A stretch of DNA of 64,000 nucleotides from Flavisolibacter longurius (GTDB lineage: Bacteria > Bacteroidota > Bacteroidia > Chitinophagales > Chitinophagaceae), in assembly GCA_014163555.1 (NCBI GenBank), contig JACJGO010000007.1, positions 171,404 through 235,403 on the forward strand, written 5' to 3'. Shown in pieces: positions 32,252 to 41,039 of the stretch. A program made the translations under genes and the position numbers. The notes beneath the pieces were generated by a model that ran no database searches, was not told where the DNA came from, and saw only the letters and a list, made by a program, of their open reading frames with translations. Numbering within the stretch: position 1 is the stretch's first letter; the number at the start of each line of letters is the position of its first letter.

Positions 32252-34276
32252 GTGATCACGCAAAACACCATACAGCAGATTCTTTCCCGGCTCGACATTA
32301 TAGAAGTGGTGGGCTCGTTTGTAAAGCTGAAAAAACGCGGCGCCAACTACCTGGGCAACTGTCCATTTCACAACGAGCGAACACCATCATTTACGGTTTC
32401 ACCAAGCAAAGAAATCTTCAAATGTTTTGGTTGTGGCAAAAGCGGCAACACCATCTCCTTCCTGATGGAACACGAAAAGCTAACGTATGCGGAAGCATTG
32501 CGGTGGCTGGCCGCCCGTTACAATGTGGAGGTTGAGGAGACAGAAACTTCACTTGAACAAAAGCAACAGCAGCAAACAGCCGAAAGCCTGCATATCATCA
32601 ATGCGTTTGCACAGGCCTTTTATTCGAAGCAGTTACTGGAGACTGAAGAGGGGAAAGCCAACGGATTGAGCTACCTGCACGAGAGAGGATTCTCCAATGA
32701 GATCATCACTAAATTCGGATTGGGATATGCTTCCGAAAAGCGGGATGCACTGGCGAGTGAAGCCATCAGCAAACAATACAACCGGGAACTGCTGCAGCGA
32801 GCCGGTTTGGTAGTGGAGCGCAATGGAATGTTGCAGGACAATTACCGCGACCGCATCATTTTTCCCATTCACAACAACAGCGGAAAGGTGATTGGTTTTG
32901 GGGCCCGTCTGATTAAAAAAAACGACAAGGCACCCAAGTACATCAACACACCGGAGAACGAGCTTTATGTAAAAAGCAAGATTCTTTATGGAACCTATTT
33001 TGCCCGGCAGGCCATCGATAAAAAAGATGAATGCTTCCTGGTGGAAGGCTATACCGATGTCATCTCGCTGCACCAGGCCGGTATCGAAAATGTAGTGGCC
33101 AGTGGCGGTACATCGCTTACGCAGGATCAGCTTCGCCTCATTAAAAAATTTACCTCCAATCTTACCATCATTTACGACGGCGATGCGGCAGGTGTAAAGG
33201 CAGCGCTACGCGGACTGGATATGGCCCTGGAAGAAAGCCTGAATGTAAAACTGGTGCTGATTCCTGATGGCGAAGACCCGGACAGTTATGTACGAAAAGT
33301 TGGTGCGGCCCGGTTCAACCAGTTTGTACAGGAAAACAAAAAAGACTTTATTCTCTTTCAACTGGATGTGCTCCTTCAGGATGCCGGAAGCGATGCAGCC
33401 AGGAAAGCAGGGGTGGTGAACCTGGTGGCGGAAACAGTTTCAAAGGTTGATAAAACAGAAGACTTTACCAAGCAACAGGACTATATCCGGCAATGCTCGC
33501 AACAACTAAAAATTGATGAAGCCGGGTTTACAGCCCTCGTCAATAAATTTATCCGCAACCGCCTGGCGTCGGATAAAAAGCTGCCGTTTGATGAGGCCAA
33601 ACATTTTGAAGAGAATGCAAAGAAAGCAGCGGTAAACGAGTACGATGACGCCACGTATGATTTGCTATTTAAGGATGAATTGCAGGAACGGGAAGTAGCC
33701 CGTGTGTTGCTTGAGCAGGGAAACAAACCTTGGGAAGACGGTCAACTGACGGCGGATTATATTTTTTCCGAATTGCCCGAGGACGACCTGTTTGAAAACG
33801 AAACGGTGCTTCGCATTTTGAATGAATACAAAGAGCACCTGGCACAAAAGGAGCCGATTGACAAAAGTTATTTTATCTATCATACCGATAATAAGCTGAG
33901 CACTTTTGCAGTCTCCCTGTTTGATTTTCGGTACCAGCAAAGCCCGCGATGGAAGAGCGATAAAAACCAGGCGGCCGGTTACCAGGACCGGTTGTTCCGG
34001 CAGGATTACAAAACCTTTATGCATACAGTGGATAAAAACAATGCAACGGCGCTGGAACGGTTCCTGAAAATTGAAGAAGACAAAAGCCACGAAGAGGTTT
34101 TATCCGCTATTACCTATCTCAAACTGAAAAAGGTAAAAAAACTGCTGCTGCAAAACCAGGCCGATATGGAGAAAGCTTCTCCTACCGAACAAATGACCCT
34201 GTTTCTCACCCATCATCATTTAAAGCAAATGGAAATGGAACTCACCAGCCGGTTGGGATCTGTGATTGTAAAGTAG
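32252..34276 (+). CDS. dnaG: DNA primase
   Basis: 674 residues from a GTG start. The N-terminal zinc ribbon is CPFH...CFGC. A TOPRIM domain follows with EGYTDVISLHQAGI, the catalytic DGD in IIYDGDAAG and PDGEDPDSY. The C-terminal third is helical and should bind the replicative helicase. It synthesises RNA primers on the lagging strand. It is preceded at 7 nt by a promoter element and stands outside the rpsU-dnaG-rpoD arrangement known from Proteobacteria. Confidence 0.95.
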   Translation: MITQNTIQQILSRLDIIEVVGSFVKLKKRGANYLGNCPFHNERTPSFTVSPSKEIFKCFGCGKSGNTISFLMEHEKLTYAEALRWLAARYNVEVEETETSLEQKQQQQTAESLHIINAFAQAFYSKQLLETEEGKANGLSYLHERGFSNEIITKFGLGYASEKRDALASEAISKQYNRELLQRAGLVVERNGMLQDNYRDRIIFPIHNNSGKVIGFGARLIKKNDKAPKYINTPENELYVKSKILYGTYFARQAIDKKDECFLVEGYTDVISLHQAGIENVVASGGTSLTQDQLRLIKKFTSNLTIIYDGDAAGVKAALRGLDMALEESLNVKLVLIPDGEDPDSYVRKVGAARFNQFVQENKKDFILFQLDVLLQDAGSDAARKAGVVNLVAETVSKVDKTEDFTKQQDYIRQCSQQLKIDEAGFTALVNKFIRNRLASDKKLPFDEAKHFEENAKKAAVNEYDDATYDLLFKDELQEREVARVLLEQGNKPWEDGQLTADYIFSELPEDDLFENETVLRILNEYKEHLAQKEPIDKSYFIYHTDNKLSTFAVSLFDFRYQQSPRWKSDKNQAAGYQDRLFRQDYKTFMHTVDKNNATALERFLKIEEDKSHEEVLSAITYLKLKKVKKLLLQNQADMEKASPTEQMTLFLTHHHLKQMEMELTSRLGSVIVK

Positions 34277-34326
34277 AGCTTTACGTGGCATAGTTCTTAT
34301 GCCGGTAAAAGGAAAGCCAGAATGCT

Positions 34327-35787
34327 ATGCGCCGCTCTTTCCTTTCCATAACCATCCTTTTGTTTTTCCTTGGTGTCTTTGTTTCGAACTGTTACCGCAT
34401 GCGAAAATCCAATGGCGGCGGACAGATTGCATCCATCCCGCAACGTACTATTGATGCTTCCGACATTGCCCTTCACCCGGGCTATAAAATAGAGGCCGTT
34501 GCCACCGGGCTTACTTTTCCTACCGCCGTTACCACCGACGATGAAGGCGGGCTTTTTGTTATAGAAGCCGGTTATTCCTATGGCGAAATTTTTGGCGAGC
34601 CCAAATTGCTGCGGATCGAAAACGGTGGTCGTACCACTGTGGTAACGACCGGACCGCGAAATGGGCCGTGGTCTGGCATTACGTTTCACGACGGAAATTT
34701 TTACATCGCGGAAGGCGGCCAGATGGATGGCGGACGCATTCTTCGCATCAGCAAATCCGGTGCAATTTCTTCTCTTATTTCCAATCTGCCTTCGTTTGGT
34801 GATCACCATACCAATGGTCCGGTTATCAAAGACGGGTATATCTATTTTTCAATTGGTACAGCCACCAATGCTGGTGTGGTAGGAGAGGACAATGCAGAAT
34901 TTGGATGGCTTCCCCGCAAACAAACCTTTCATGACATTCCTTGTAAAGACATTGTTGTAACCGGGCAGAATTATACAACGGCAAACCTGCTGACCGAAAA
35001 TCGGGTTGACAAAGCCACTACCGGTCCTTTTTCCGCGTTTGGTACGCCTACCACTGCCGGGCAGGTGATCAAAGGCGTTGTTCCCTGCAGCGGCTCTGTG
35101 CTGCGTATGCCCTTGCAAGGCGGACAACCCGAACTGGTTGCCTGGGGCTTTCGAAATCCTTTTGGCCTTGCCACAGCACCGGATGGAAAATTATTTGTAA
35201 CCGAAAACGGCTATGATGAGCGGGGCAGCCGCCCGGTGTGGGGTGCTGGCGATGTGTTGTGGGAAATAAAGCCTGACCGTTGGTATGGCTGGCCTGACTT
35301 TTCGGGGGCAAAACCTATCAGTAATGATGAAGAATTTAAAGTGCCGGGTAAAGATCCTGTGAAGCCGCTTTTGCAGCAGGTTCCCAATCCGGTACCGCAA
35401 CCGGTTGCCATTTTCGGTGTGCACACATCTTCCAATGGGCTTGATTTTTCCCGCAGCCAGGACTTTGGTTTTTTGGGTGAAGCCTTTGTGGCGCAATTTG
35501 GCGACATGGCCCCGGAAGCCGGTAAAGTATTAGCTCCGGTTGGCTTTAAAATTGTGAGAGTGAATGTGAATACCGGCGTAATTCGTGATTTTGCCACGAA
35601 CCGCGGCGCCAGGAATGGCCCGGCTTCCTGGTTGAAATCAGGTGGTTTGGAAAGGCCGGTTTCGGTAAAATTCGATGCGGCAGGAAAGGTTTTGTACGTG
35701 GTTGATTTCGGCATTATGAAACTAACGGAAAACGGCCCCGAGCCGCAACCGGGAACAGGTGTTGTCTGGAAGATTACAAAAAACTAG
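34327..35787 (+). CDS. PQQ-type glucose/sorbosone dehydrogenase-like protein
   Basis: 486 residues with an N-terminal hydrophobic export signal; a cysteine at residue 22 (FVSNC) could be lipidated, although the lipobox is poor. The rest is a six-bladed propeller of the soluble glucose dehydrogenase / sorbosone dehydrogenase kind: GLTFPTAVTTDDEGGLFVIEAG, GDHHTNGPVIKDGYIYFSIGT, WGFRNPFGLATAPDG, and a DVLWEIKPDRWYGWPDF block. It would oxidise a sugar or alcohol in the periplasm. The cytochrome c gene starts 3 nt later and is the obvious electron acceptor. Confidence 0.82.
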   Translation: MRRSFLSITILLFFLGVFVSNCYRMRKSNGGGQIASIPQRTIDASDIALHPGYKIEAVATGLTFPTAVTTDDEGGLFVIEAGYSYGEIFGEPKLLRIENGGRTTVVTTGPRNGPWSGITFHDGNFYIAEGGQMDGGRILRISKSGAISSLISNLPSFGDHHTNGPVIKDGYIYFSIGTATNAGVVGEDNAEFGWLPRKQTFHDIPCKDIVVTGQNYTTANLLTENRVDKATTGPFSAFGTPTTAGQVIKGVVPCSGSVLRMPLQGGQPELVAWGFRNPFGLATAPDGKLFVTENGYDERGSRPVWGAGDVLWEIKPDRWYGWPDFSGAKPISNDEEFKVPGKDPVKPLLQQVPNPVPQPVAIFGVHTSSNGLDFSRSQDFGFLGEAFVAQFGDMAPEAGKVLAPVGFKIVRVNVNTGVIRDFATNRGARNGPASWLKSGGLERPVSVKFDAAGKVLYVVDFGIMKLTENGPEPQPGTGVVWKITKN

Positions 35788-35790
35788 GGT

Positions 35791-36147
35791 ATGCGACAGA
35801 TGGTGGTCATGGTTTTGAGTATTGTTGTGGTTGTGCTGGTTGCTACCGTGTTTGAATCCTGTGTGTCAAGAAAGAGCGAACCTATAACAGGCGAAGTTTT
35901 TGTTAGCCCGAACGAGGAGGTTACCAAAGGCGAGAGGGTCTATATGGCCCATTGCCAGAAATGCCACCCGGCCGGTGAAGCCGGATTGGGTCCGGCTATC
36001 AATTCTAACCCCGCCCCAGCTTTTATCAAACGCTTTCAGGTGCGGCATGGATTGGGTGTAATGCCTTCGTTTAAAAAGGACGAAATTACCAAAAGTGACC
36101 TGCATGCGATTACCGCCTATCTCAAAGCCTGGAAACGCTATAAATAA
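35791..36147 (+). CDS. single-haem c-type cytochrome, membrane-anchored
   Basis: 118 residues. A hydrophobic N-terminus ends in FESC, which could be a lipid anchor. The haem site is CQKCH, and the sixth ligand is probably a methionine in the LGVMPSF loop. It directly follows the sugar dehydrogenase and probably carries its electrons to the respiratory chain. Haem ligation and size fit the cytochrome c class I fold. Confidence 0.88.
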   Translation: MRQMVVMVLSIVVVVLVATVFESCVSRKSEPITGEVFVSPNEEVTKGERVYMAHCQKCHPAGEAGLGPAINSNPAPAFIKRFQVRHGLGVMPSFKKDEITKSDLHAITAYLKAWKRYK

Positions 36148-36174
36148 AGGGCGATTCTTAACCTGTTGCGTTTA

Positions 36175-37683
36175 TCATCGCTGCAATTGAAGAAACACAT
36201 CGCCAAGGCAATCGATCAGGTGGGAGGGAAGCATGGCTTCCATGGCAAATTTTTCCGCAGCCAGATCACCTGCCCAACCGTGCAAATAGACACCTAGCGT
36301 GGCCGCTTGTGTTGGTGTATATCCTTGCGCAAGCAAGGCTACTAAAATTCCTGTCAGCACATCGCCACTTCCGCCTTTGGCCATGCCGGCATTACCGGTT
36401 GCGTTAAAAAAGTTTCCCTGTTCAGGTGTGGCGATAAAACTGTGGTGTCCTTTTAAAACAATGACAACGTTCAGGCTACCTGCTTTTTCCTTTGCCGTTT
36501 GCAGGCGGTCGAAATCAGAAGGATGATCACCAAACAACCGGACAAACTCTTTGGGATGCGGCGTTAAAATGCATCCGGCAGGAAGTTCTTTCAACAAGTC
36601 CGGATTTGCAGCAAGTATATTTAAGCCATCGGCGTCAATGACCATGGGCTTTTTGTACTCTCGAATGATTGACCTGACAAAATTTAGCGTAGCAGCTTGG
36701 TTTCCCATACCTGGACCCAGGGCGATGGCATCAAAGCGTTCAATTCCATCCGGTACCTTGCTCAGGTGGTTTTCACTGGAGTCAACGAGCACCATCGCTT
36801 CCGGAGCGGTGGTTTGCAAGATACTATACCCGCATTGCGGAATCAACGCTGTGGTTAACCCTGCTCCGGCATGCAAACAGGCTCTTGTGGCTAAAACAGC
36901 AGCACCCATCTTCCCATAACTGCCACCAGCCAGCAAGGCGTGCCCAAAACTTCCTTTGTGTGCAAAGCGATTACGGGGTTTGTAAATCTGCCGGATCATT
37001 TTCTCTTCCAGCAATTGTGTTGATCCTGAAAGGGTCTGAAGGTAATCCGGGTGCAGGCCTATGGGCAGTACATGTACCATTCCCACATAAGCTGCGTTTT
37101 CCTGAACCAACAGGGCTGTTTTGTAAGATTCAAAAGTGAGGGTATGGGTTGCCGTTATAACGGTCTGTCCTTTCGATGCTTTATCCATATACAACCCGCT
37201 GGGCAGGTCAATGGACAGGACAGGGGCGCCGGATCCGTTGAGGTGCTGAACAAGGGATGCTGCCAACCCTTCCAGCGGCTTGTGCAAACCCGAGCCATAG
37301 AGCGCATCAATCAGAATATCATTTGTGCTGATGAGCGGAAAGGAGGTTTCTTCCTGTAAAAAATGAATGGAAGTTGTGCCCAACCGGTGGAGGCGTTGCA
37401 GGTTGGTTTGAAAATCTTCGCTGCCGGGCTTTCCAAATTCCAAAATATAAAACGACACTGTGTACCCTTCCAGTAATAGCATTCTGCCAATCGCCAGGCC
37501 GTCGCCGCCATTATTTCCCTTTCCGCAAAAAATACGGATGGTGGCAGGCTTCCATTGCTGTTGAAGAATCCAGTTGGTGCAGGCCCTTGCGGCCCTTTCC
37601 ATTAAATCAATGGAGGTTATTGGTTCATGTTGAATGGTAAAACGATCCCATTCCCGGATCTGTTCTGCGGTAAGTATTTGCAC
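36175..37683 (-). CDS. nnr: bifunctional NAD(P)H-hydrate epimerase / ADP-dependent dehydratase
   Basis: 502 residues. The N-terminal epimerase half contains GKGNNGGDGLAIGR. The C-terminal ribokinase-like dehydratase half has GSFGHALLAGGSYGKMGA, VIDADGLN, LTPHPKEF and GGSGDVLTG. Together they repair NADHX/NADPHX, the hydrated cofactors formed by heat or side reactions. Length equals the fused YjeF type. It converges on the cytochrome c gene and follows the serine hydrolase on the same strand by 55 nt. Confidence 0.94.
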   Translation of the reverse strand: MQILTAEQIREWDRFTIQHEPITSIDLMERAARACTNWILQQQWKPATIRIFCGKGNNGGDGLAIGRMLLLEGYTVSFYILEFGKPGSEDFQTNLQRLHRLGTTSIHFLQEETSFPLISTNDILIDALYGSGLHKPLEGLAASLVQHLNGSGAPVLSIDLPSGLYMDKASKGQTVITATHTLTFESYKTALLVQENAAYVGMVHVLPIGLHPDYLQTLSGSTQLLEEKMIRQIYKPRNRFAHKGSFGHALLAGGSYGKMGAAVLATRACLHAGAGLTTALIPQCGYSILQTTAPEAMVLVDSSENHLSKVPDGIERFDAIALGPGMGNQAATLNFVRSIIREYKKPMVIDADGLNILAANPDLLKELPAGCILTPHPKEFVRLFGDHPSDFDRLQTAKEKAGSLNVVIVLKGHHSFIATPEQGNFFNATGNAGMAKGGSGDVLTGILVALLAQGYTPTQAATLGVYLHGWAGDLAAEKFAMEAMLPSHLIDCLGDVFLQLQR

Positions 37684-37738
37684 AACTAAAAATACAGGGC
37701 AATTGGCAAATCGTCATCTTCAGATGACCTGGAAACGA

Positions 37739-38902
37739 CTAAGGCTCCTCTTCAGCCGGTTTGTTGCCATAATCACCAAACACATCGTACAGCTTTTTGG
37801 CTACGCTGTACACAAGCCGGTTGTACCGGTTGGAGAGGATGATGATCGTAGCTTCTTCCGGCAACCGGGAAAAGGCCGTATTGAAGCCGTGCCAGTGGCC
37901 ATTGTGATAAACCACTTTTTTGTTTTCCTTTTCCGGGAAAAAGAGCAGTCGCCAGCCCAGGCCGTAATTATGCACGCCGGGCTTTTCATTGCTATACGCT
38001 GTGTAGGCAGAATCCAGGGTTTCCTGGCGTAGTACCTTCCCGGCACCAATTGCCTGGTCCCACTTTAAGAGATCGCGGGGGGTAGAATAAATGTTCTTAT
38101 CGCCGTATGGGCCGTCGGAAAAATCCAGCGCCCAAAGACTGTTGTTGTTCTGGAAGGACAGCATATGCTGATCCTGCTCGTTTCTGTTGATCACAAAGGT
38201 GTGGGCCATGCCTAACGGCTTGAAAAAGGCTTTTTGCATGTAACTGGGAAAAGATTCACCCGTTACTTTTTCCACGATCAGGGCCAATAAAACAAAATTG
38301 GTATTGCAGTACTGGAATCGTCTGTCGGCATTAGCTGCCTTGTTCGGCTTCCATTGAATCATGGCATTGACCACGTCGCTGTTGGTTGCCTGCAGTTGCC
38401 GGTTCCAGCCGCCGTGTTCCATATAATACAAGTATTCGGGCAGGCCGCTGCGGTGATTAAGCAGCGATCTTACCGTAACGCCAGGATAAGGAAAGCCGGG
38501 AAACCATTTAGTCATTTCATCGTCCAGGCTTAGCCGTCCTTCTTCCCAAAGTTTCAGTACAGCGGCCCCGGTCATGGTTTTACCGGTGGAGGCAATCTGA
38601 AATGGCGTTTCGGCCGATATACTGTCCATGCCTTTTACCCGGGGATCTTTTGCACCCACATATTTTTCATAAACGATCTGGCCTTCTTTCGCTACGAGAA
38701 TGGCTCCATTGAAGGACCCCCGCAAGAGATTTTTTTGCAAAACCTTGTCCACCGCATCGTGGTATTTTTTGGCTTCTGCTTCAGAAAGGGCGGGTGGGGG
38801 TGCAACAGCCGTTTCACTGGCGAGTACGGGAACATCGTCTTTTGGTGAATGACAACTATAAAGGGCTGCTATAAATAGGAATGAAAGAAACTTGTTTTTC
38901 AA
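37739..38902 (-). CDS. serine hydrolase of the beta-lactamase (class C) superfamily, lipoprotein
   Basis: 387 residues. The lipoprotein signal ends in ALYSC. The active site is complete: S105-T-G-K108 (SxxK), YCN in QYCNTNFVLL, and the C-terminal HNGHWHG in place of the KTG triad. This places it with penicillin-binding-protein-like esterases and peptidases rather than clinical beta-lactamases. The likely site is the periplasm, and the substrate is unknown (cell-wall peptide, ester or D-amino peptide). Confidence 0.85.
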   Translation of the reverse strand: MKNKFLSFLFIAALYSCHSPKDDVPVLASETAVAPPPALSEAEAKKYHDAVDKVLQKNLLRGSFNGAILVAKEGQIVYEKYVGAKDPRVKGMDSISAETPFQIASTGKTMTGAAVLKLWEEGRLSLDDEMTKWFPGFPYPGVTVRSLLNHRSGLPEYLYYMEHGGWNRQLQATNSDVVNAMIQWKPNKAANADRRFQYCNTNFVLLALIVEKVTGESFPSYMQKAFFKPLGMAHTFVINRNEQDQHMLSFQNNNSLWALDFSDGPYGDKNIYSTPRDLLKWDQAIGAGKVLRQETLDSAYTAYSNEKPGVHNYGLGWRLLFFPEKENKKVVYHNGHWHGFNTAFSRLPEEATIIILSNRYNRLVYSVAKKLYDVFGDYGNKPAEEEP

Positions 38903-39013
38903 AAGACACTGATTAATTGTTGCAAAAGTTGGTAAAAATATTTTTTAATTCCCAACAAAAAAGAGTCCAGCCTCAAAAAATTAGGCCCATAATGGTTATT
39001 TCACAACTTACCC

Positions 39014-39021
39014 CATCTTTG
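39014..39021 (+). promoter_or_regulatory. near-consensus -7 element of serA
   Basis: CATCTTTG, one base off TAnnTTTG, ends 4 nt before the serA ATG. This would be a leaderless start if used. Confidence 0.35.
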
Positions 39022-39025
39022 CGCC

Positions 39026-40255
39026 ATGGAAACCACGAGTTACCCCAAAGAGAAAATCAAGATTCTGCTGCTCGAAAACATCAGTGACACGGCTGTTAAG
39101 AATTTTACCTGGAATGGTTATGTACAGGTTGAAAAGCTGACCAAAGCCCTGCCGGAAGACGAACTCATCAAAGTTATAAAGGATGTGCACCTGGTGGGCA
39201 TCCGCTCGAAAACGCAAATCACCGCCAACGTTTTAAAGGCTGCCAAAAAGCTCCAGGCCATTGGCTGTTTTTGTATTGGTGTGAACCAGGTTGACCTGGA
39301 TACCGCCACCGAATGCGGTGTGGCTGTTTTTAATGCGCCTTATTCCAACACCCGGTCAGTGGCCGAACTGGTGATCGGGGCTTCTATTATGCTGATTCGC
39401 CGCATTCCGGACAAAAACAATGCGGCCCACAAAGGCCAGTGGATGAAAGAGGCCAAAGGCAGCTACGAACTTCGGGGCAAAACCCTGGGCATTATTGGGT
39501 ATGGAAACATCGGTACGCAGGTAAGTGTATTGGCCGAAAGCTTGGGCATGAAAGTGCTTTTTTATGACGTGGAGACAAAACTCCCGCTGGGAAATGCTGC
39601 CGATGCCAAAACCTTGAAGGAACTCCTTTCGGCTTCTGATGTGATCACCCTCCATGTACCGGAAACGGAGCAAACCAAAAACCTGATCAACAAATCGAAC
39701 CTGAAATATTGTAAAAAAGGATCGATCATCATCAACTACGCCAGGGGAGAGGTGATGGAACTGCCAGCTCTGGCCAAATGCATTGAATCCGGGCAAATAG
39801 CCGGCGCTGCGGTGGATGTATTTCCGGTGGAGCCGGAAAAAAATGGCGATGTGTTTCAAACGCCGTTGCAAGGCTTGCCAAACGTTTTGCTGACGCCGCA
39901 TATTGGGGGTTCTACCGAAGAAGCGCAACAAAACATTGGCGAGGACGTAAGTAACAAGCTGTTGAATTACCTGGAAAAAGGCATCACCTTCGGATCGCAT
40001 ACGGTGCCAGCCCTTTCCCTGCCACCGCAGGCTGGGTCGCACAGGATTCTGCATATTCACCGGAATGTTCCGGGTGTACTTTCTGCTATTAACGGCGAGT
40101 TGTCACGGCACCGGATCAACATCCTGGGGCAGTACTTAAAGACGAATGAAGCGATTGGTTACGTGGTAGTGGATGTCGATAAGCAGCTTTCCAAGCAAGC
40201 CGAGAGCCTGCTACGCAATGTTCCGGAAACAATAAAAGTGCGGCTTTTGTATTAA
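39026..40255 (+). CDS. serA: D-3-phosphoglycerate dehydrogenase
   Basis: 409 residues. The order is a substrate-binding half with IGCFCIGVNQVDL, the NAD Rossmann loop IGYGNIGTQ, the active-site arginine in NYARGEV, the histidine in LTPHIGGSTEEAQ, and a C-terminal ACT domain (VLSAINGELSRHRINILGQY) that binds serine for feedback inhibition. It is the first step of serine synthesis; serC and serB are not adjacent. A terminator follows. Confidence 0.95.
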   Translation: METTSYPKEKIKILLLENISDTAVKNFTWNGYVQVEKLTKALPEDELIKVIKDVHLVGIRSKTQITANVLKAAKKLQAIGCFCIGVNQVDLDTATECGVAVFNAPYSNTRSVAELVIGASIMLIRRIPDKNNAAHKGQWMKEAKGSYELRGKTLGIIGYGNIGTQVSVLAESLGMKVLFYDVETKLPLGNAADAKTLKELLSASDVITLHVPETEQTKNLINKSNLKYCKKGSIIINYARGEVMELPALAKCIESGQIAGAAVDVFPVEPEKNGDVFQTPLQGLPNVLLTPHIGGSTEEAQQNIGEDVSNKLLNYLEKGITFGSHTVPALSLPPQAGSHRILHIHRNVPGVLSAINGELSRHRINILGQYLKTNEAIGYVVVDVDKQLSKQAESLLRNVPETIKVRLLY

Positions 40256-40345
40256 ATATTATTACAAATTTCAAAAATTCTGATCCTAAAACATATACCG
40301 ATACATAAGCTATATAAAATTAGTAATCATATAATTGTGTTATTT

Positions 40346-40386
40346 AAAAATCCTCTGAAATCAAATTGTTTCAGGGGATTTTTCTT
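40346..40386 (+). terminator. intrinsic terminator of serA
   Basis: A 15-bp near-perfect stem, AAAAATCCTCTGAAA / TTTCAGGGGATTTTT, with an 8-nt loop, runs into TTTTTCTTTC. Confidence 0.9.
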
Positions 40387-40454
40387 TCTATGGATGAGTT
40401 ACCTTCTTTCAGGAATAATCTGGGAAGATTATGCAAAAATCATAAAAATAATTT

Positions 40455-40472
40455 TTTCAGAAAATATTGAAA
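40455..40472 (+). promoter_or_regulatory. putative operator 1 of the GbsR-type regulator
   Basis: TTTCA-N8-TGAAA, 29 nt before the regulator's ATG. The wider sequence shares TTTTCA, AAA and TATTGAAAGT with the copy at 41020-41037. Confidence 0.65.
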
Positions 40473-40500
40473 GTTTAATAATTTATCTTTTCTTTGTTTT

Positions 40501-41001
40501 ATGAAACTGGAAGAAGCTAAACGATCATTTATCCAAACCTGGGCCCGGCTGGGAGCGGAGTGGGGAATCAACCGTACTATGGCGCAAGTGCATGCCTTGC
40601 TTTTGGCCACGGAAAAACCCCTTAGTACGGATGAGGTCATGGCGGAACTAAGCATCTCCAGGGGAAATGCAAACATGAACATCCGGGAACTTATGAACTG
40701 GAACCTGGTGTACCGGGAATTGGTACCGGGTGACAGAAAGGAATATTTCCGGGCGGAAAAAGATATCTGGGAAGTGGCCAAGCGTATTGCCCGCGAACGA
40801 AAGCGGCGGGAGATTGAGCCTTTACTCCGCGAATTGTCGCAGATGCAGAACGTGGAGGAGGAAACACCGGAAGCCAGGCAGTTTGTTCAAACCCTGAAAG
40901 ACATCAACAGCTTTGCGGGCAAGGTGGATCAAAGTGTGGAAACCATGCTGAAGGCTGATGAAAACTGGTTTTTTGGAACTATTCTGAAGCTATTGCGATA
41001 G
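40501..41001 (+). CDS. GbsR/MarR-type transcriptional regulator
   Basis: 166 residues. An N-terminal winged-helix domain contains SIxRGNAN-like SISRGNANMNIRELMNWNLV as the recognition helix and YRELVPGDRKEYF as the wing. A C-terminal helical region would dimerise. The GbsR family are MarR-fold repressors. Two copies of the same TTTCA-N8-TGAAA site, one before this gene and one before the next, suggest that it regulates itself and the downstream pair. The ligand is unknown. Confidence 0.85.
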   Translation: MKLEEAKRSFIQTWARLGAEWGINRTMAQVHALLLATEKPLSTDEVMAELSISRGNANMNIRELMNWNLVYRELVPGDRKEYFRAEKDIWEVAKRIARERKRREIEPLLRELSQMQNVEEETPEARQFVQTLKDINSFAGKVDQSVETMLKADENWFFGTILKLLR

Positions 41002-41019
41002 TTTTTTTTTGATATTAAT

Positions 41020-41037
41020 TTTCAAAAATTATTGAAA
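41020..41037 (+). promoter_or_regulatory. putative operator 2 of the GbsR-type regulator
   Basis: TTTCA-N8-TGAAA ends 2 nt before the ATG of the DCC-domain gene. It has the same spacing as, and extended match to, the copy at 40455-40472. Confidence 0.65.
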
Positions 41038-41039
41038 GT

